7,793 nt of DNA from G020354085 sp964629975 (GTDB lineage: Bacteria > Pseudomonadota > Gammaproteobacteria > Acidiferrobacterales > Sulfurifustaceae), in assembly GCA_964629975.1 (NCBI GenBank), contig CAZVUN010000132.1, positions 1-7,793 of the forward strand, in the 5' to 3' direction. This document shows positions 5,279 through 7,793 of this stretch, in pieces. Every line of letters begins with the position of its first letter. Positions within the stretch are counted from its first letter, which is position 1. Both the position numbers and the translations under genes were made by a program. Below the pieces are notes generated by a model. The model worked only from the letters and a program-made list of their open reading frames with translations, did not search any database and was not told where the DNA came from.

Positions 5279-6441
5279 CGCGAAACCTTCTTGTCCTTGC
5301 TGTCCAGACGATGCACCGGCGCCGGCGCATCGGATTCGATGTACTCGACGATCTCCAGGTCGAAACCGGACAGGGCCGGCGCCTTCATGGCATGACCGAG
5401 CACGCGCATCTTCGATACCCCGAGATCGTGCAGGATCTGGCTGCCGAGGCCGTAGGTGCGCATCACCTGGCGCTCGCCACGCTGTGGCGCAGATTCTAAG
5501 CCGTGCGCCTGTTTCTGGAAATGCTCGATGCGGCGCATTAGCTCCTGCGGGGTCTCGGCGCCCTGCAGGATCACGACCACGCCGTTGCCGTCCTGCGCCA
5601 CGCGTGCCAGCGCGCGGTGCAGGGTCCACGGTCCGTGCCTGTGCGCGTCGGTGAACAGGTCGAGCAGGCTCTCCTGCACGTGCACGCGCACCAGCGCCGG
5701 GCGCCCGCGCGCGAGCTCGCCGCGCACCAGCGCCAGGTGCACGCGGTCGTCGATGTCGTCGTGGTAGGCGACCACACGGAACTCGCCGAACTCGGTCGGC
5801 AGCAGGCACTCGCCGACGCGCTGCACGGTCGACTCGTGCTCCATGCGGTAGCGGATAAGATCGGCAATGGTGCCGATCTTGAGACCGTGCTGGCGCGCAA
5901 ACTGCTCGAGCTCGGGCAGGCGCGCCATGGTGCCGTCCTCGTTCATGATCTCGCAGATCACGCCGGCCGGTCGCAACCCGGCAAGGCGTGCCAGATCGAC
6001 CCCGGCCTCGGTGTGCCCGGCGCGCGCCAGCACCCCGCCCTTCTGGGCCATGAGCGGGAACACGTGCCCAGGGGTCACGATGTCGGCGGGTTTCGCGTCC
6101 GGCCGAATGGCGGCTTGAATGGTGGTGGCGCGATCGGCCGCGGAGATGCCGGTGGTGACCCCCTGGGCCGCTTCGATCGACACCGTGAATGCCGTGCCGA
6201 GGCGCCGATGCGCGTCGCTCTGCATGAGCGGCAGCTGCAGCTGGCGGCAATGCTCCGGCGTGAGGGTCAGGCAGATGAGCCCGCGCCCGTAGCGCGCCAT
6301 GAAGTTGATGTCCTCGGCGCGCGCGTGCTGCGCCGCCATCAGCAGGTCGCCCTCGTTCTCGCGGTCCTCGTCATCCAGCAGGATGACCATGCGGCCGCGG
6401 CGGATGTCATCGACGATATCGCTGATCGGGCTGATGGGCAT
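5275..6441 (-). CDS. ribBA: DHBP synthase fused to a degenerate GTP cyclohydrolase II-like domain (RibBX type)
   Basis: This 388-residue protein has the RibBA domain layout. The N-terminal RibB part (about 1-203) converts ribulose 5-phosphate to DHBP plus formate and looks active: DDEDRENEGDL (23-33), LGTAFTVSIEA (81-91), GVTTGISAADR (94-104), TPGHVFPL (123-130), GGVLARAGHTEA (135-146) and PAGVICEI (158-165). The C-terminal part (about 212-370) aligns in outline with E. coli RibA but has lost its chemistry. Where RibA has CLTGDALFSLRCDCG with three zinc cysteines, this protein reads SLLDLFTDAHRHG (258-270); the HRQEGR, DxRxY and TNNPKK motifs are also absent. It should therefore not open GTP. 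Such RibBX proteins are known in Proteobacteria. The ATG at 6441 fits the E. coli RibB-like N-terminus; an in-frame GTG at 6486 overlaps the -10-like element. It is coupled to ribH by ATGA. Confidence 0.93.
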   Translation of the reverse strand: MPISPISDIVDDIRRGRMVILLDDEDRENEGDLLMAAQHARAEDINFMARYGRGLICLTLTPEHCRQLQLPLMQSDAHRRLGTAFTVSIEAAQGVTTGISAADRATTIQAAIRPDAKPADIVTPGHVFPLMAQKGGVLARAGHTEAGVDLARLAGLRPAGVICEIMNEDGTMARLPELEQFARQHGLKIGTIADLIRYRMEHESTVQRVGECLLPTEFGEFRVVAYHDDIDDRVHLALVRGELARGRPALVRVHVQESLLDLFTDAHRHGPWTLHRALARVAQDGNGVVVILQGAETPQELMRRIEHFQKQAHGLESAPQRGERQVMRTYGLGSQILHDLGVSKMRVLGHAMKAPALSGFDLEIVEYIESDAPAPVHRLDSKDKKVSR

Positions 6442-6478
6442 GGGCTGGGGACTGCCTGGCGTGTTGTCCGGGGGCAGG

Positions 6479-6484
6479 ATTATC
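6479..6484 (-). promoter_or_regulatory. Candidate -10 element for the ribBA-ribH-nusB-thiL-purT unit
   Basis: On the minus strand this reads GATAAT, five of six matches to TATAAT, within the most AT-rich patch of the intergenic region. No good -35 box is seen at 16-18 nt. Transcription would begin near 6472 and leave a leader of only about 30 nt before the ATG at 6441, too short for an FMN riboswitch. Assigned by eye only. Confidence 0.35.
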
Positions 6485-6531
6485 ACCTATTTCTCAACGG
6501 CCTGCCGCCATTTTTTCGACGCCGCCGCGCG

Positions 6532-6582
6532 TGCCGCCCGTCCGTCGCGGGCCGGCGCTCGTCCTGCGGATGCCGGGCGGCA
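6532..6582. repeat. Inverted repeat in the divergent ribBA-kinase intergenic region
   Basis: TGCCGCCCG at 6532-6540 is the exact inverse complement of CGGGCGGCA at 6574-6582. A further inner pairing, TCCG (6541-6544) with CGGA (6567-6570), lies just inside. It is upstream of both genes and could form a stem-loop or be a regulator dyad. In such GC-rich DNA a 9-bp match with a 33-nt spacer may be chance. Confidence 0.3.
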
Positions 6583-6669
6583 GTGGCCGGCGGTGCCCGC
6601 CCTGGCCTATACCTAGGGAGTTGCCCTGCGCCACCCGCCGGCCCGTGGTGTATGTCGAGACGCGCGTCG

Positions 6670-7793
6670 ATGGAAGCCCCGCACCCGCACAGCCTGCCCA
6701 GCACGGTCATTCTGACCAACCGCTTCAAGGACCGCCGTGCCGCGGTCGAACGCAGCGCCGATGCGCCGCCACGCGCGGAGCTGCGGCCGGGTGATCAGCT
6801 CAGTCGCTTCCGCATCCTCGAGCGGCTGGGCGGCGGCGGCATGGGCATCGTCTACCGGGCGCAGGACACCGAGCTCGAGCGCACCGTGGCGCTCAAGATC
6901 CTGCCGCCGCAGCTGTGCCGCAACCCGGACTACCTCGCGCGCTTCCGTGCCGAGGCGCGCGCCCACGCGCGCTGCAATGATCCGCACGTGCTCACCCTGT
7001 ACTCCTTCCTCGAGCTGCCGGAGGGCGAGGTGCTGGTGCTCGAGTACGCCGCGGGCGAGACGCTCGCCGAGCGGCTGCAGCGCGACGGCCCGCTGCCCAT
7101 CTCCGACGCGCTGCGCATCTTCGAACGCGCCCTGCTCGGCGTCGAGCACATTCACCGCCAGGGCGTGGTGCACCGCGACCTCAAGCCGAGCAACCTGTTC
7201 CTCACGGACACCCAGGGCGTGAAGGTCATGGACTTCGGCGTCGCCAAGCTCATGGACAGCGTCGACCCCTCGCCGCAGGGCGCGATGGTCGGCACGCTGC
7301 TCTACATCTCGCCCGAGCAGATCAACGGCCGCGAGACCGACTATCGCTCTGACATCTACACCCTCGGCATCAGCCTGTTTGAGACACTGACCGGTCGCCT
7401 GCCGTTCGAGCGGCGCACCGACTATGCGCTCATGCACGCGCACGTGCAGGAGAATCCGCCGCCGCCGCGGCAGTTTCATCGCCGCATGCCGGCCGCGCTC
7501 GAACGCGTCATCCTCAAGGCGATCGAGAAGCGCCCGGAACGGCGTTTCCAGAGCGCCGCGGAATTTCGTCTGGCGCTGCTCAAGCTCGGGCTGATCGAGC
7601 GTCGCCGCGCACCGGGCGCCACCCGCAACCGCACCGCCGGGCACGCACCCGCGGCGCGCCGCTGGCTCGGTATCGGCATCGACACCGCGCTGATTGGCGC
7701 CACGCTCGGGATCACGTTACTGCTCGGACTGTGGCCACTGCGCCCCGAACCGCTACTACCACGCCCTGCGCCCGCCGCCACCGAGACGGCGCG
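6670..7793 (+). CDS. Receptor-like Ser/Thr protein kinase (PknB/STPK type), partial (C-terminus beyond right edge)
   Basis: This is a Hanks-type protein kinase of at least 374 residues, still open at the window end. Seen: an N-terminal extension (1-45); the glycine-rich loop LGGGGMGIVY (53-62); VALK with Lys76; helix C Glu95; HRDLKPSN (168-175) with catalytic Asp170; MDFG (187-190) with metal-binding Asp188; an activation segment ending GTLLYISPEQ (208-217); and DIYTLGISLFETLTGRLPF (228-246). All catalytic residues are present, so it should be active. A basic linker (310-332) precedes one hydrophobic segment at about 333-357, then a Pro-rich stretch starts, so a periplasmic C-terminal part probably follows. 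The HRD arginine suggests control by activation-loop phosphorylation. An in-frame ATG at 6652 is an equally possible start (six more residues); neither has a good ribosome binding site. It is divergent from ribBA, and no functional link is visible. Confidence 0.9.
   Translation, partial: MEAPHPHSLPSTVILTNRFKDRRAAVERSADAPPRAELRPGDQLSRFRILERLGGGGMGIVYRAQDTELERTVALKILPPQLCRNPDYLARFRAEARAHARCNDPHVLTLYSFLELPEGEVLVLEYAAGETLAERLQRDGPLPISDALRIFERALLGVEHIHRQGVVHRDLKPSNLFLTDTQGVKVMDFGVAKLMDSVDPSPQGAMVGTLLYISPEQINGRETDYRSDIYTLGISLFETLTGRLPFERRTDYALMHAHVQENPPPPRQFHRRMPAALERVILKAIEKRPERRFQSAAEFRLALLKLGLIERRRAPGATRNRTAGHAPAARRWLGIGIDTALIGATLGITLLLGLWPLRPEPLLPRPAPAATETA

Noticed and set aside
6442..6486. 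GTG at 6486 as the start of the ribBA-like gene
   Set aside because: The extra 15 residues are Pro-rich and unlike RibB N-termini, and the codon overlaps the -10-like element.
6501..6516. Short CGGC/GCCG stem followed by six T on the plus strand, resembling a terminator
   Set aside because: The stem is only 3-4 bp with a tiny loop, and no plus-strand gene lies upstream to be terminated.
6613..7644. 343-codon minus-strand frame antisense to the kinase
   Set aside because: The plus-strand frame carries all kinase motifs in order; the antisense frame is a composition shadow.
1..7793. CRISPR array, IS element, phage gene, toxin-antitoxin pair, tRNA or rRNA
   Set aside because: Looked for on both strands; no direct repeat series, transposase motif, terminal inverted repeats with target duplication, or cloverleaf was seen.

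Overview
The window is GC-rich DNA dominated by one long leftward (minus-strand) block of housekeeping genes, with one divergent rightward gene at the right edge. The gene content (ribBA-like, ribH, nusB, thiL, purT, tsaB) and the close match of the proteins to enterobacterial and related versions point to a high-GC gammaproteobacterium. A lineage near Chromatiales/Ectothiorhodospiraceae is plausible, but this is inference because the window carries no rRNA or other definitive marker.

Layout, in the order the minus strand is transcribed (right to left). A ribBA-type gene (6441-5275) starts next to a GATAAT -10-like element. It is followed by ribH (ATGA overlap), nusB (6-nt gap), thiL (110-nt gap holding what looks like a decayed dispersed repeat), purT (34-nt gap) and a HIT-family hydrolase gene (GTGA overlap with purT). 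A perfect 9-bp hairpin lies just after the HIT gene and may end this unit. Then come an exported protein of unknown function with a strong ribosome binding site (1436-906), a large GC-rich hairpin, a small two-helix membrane protein (821-525), and tsaB, whose start overlaps that gene by ATGA and which runs off the left edge. To the right of ribBA, and divergent from it, is a receptor-like Ser/Thr protein kinase (6670 onward) truncated by the window end inside its region after the membrane segment.

Functionally the block joins riboflavin synthesis (DHBP synthase and lumazine synthase), transcription antitermination (NusB), the last step of thiamin diphosphate synthesis (ThiL), formate-dependent purine synthesis (PurT) and tRNA t6A modification (TsaB). 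Purine and thiamin synthesis share the intermediate AIR, so thiL next to purT is metabolically sensible.

The most notable observation is that the C-terminal half of the RibBA-type protein keeps the fold-level outline of GTP cyclohydrolase II but lacks all three zinc cysteines and the other catalytic motifs. It should therefore act only as DHBP synthase (the RibBX type known in Proteobacteria), and a separate RibA must be encoded elsewhere. No CRISPR array, phage, IS element, tRNA or rRNA was seen, and I found no convincing undescribed multi-gene system. The less-characterised items are the small membrane protein coupled to tsaB, the exported protein, and the purT-HIT pair.
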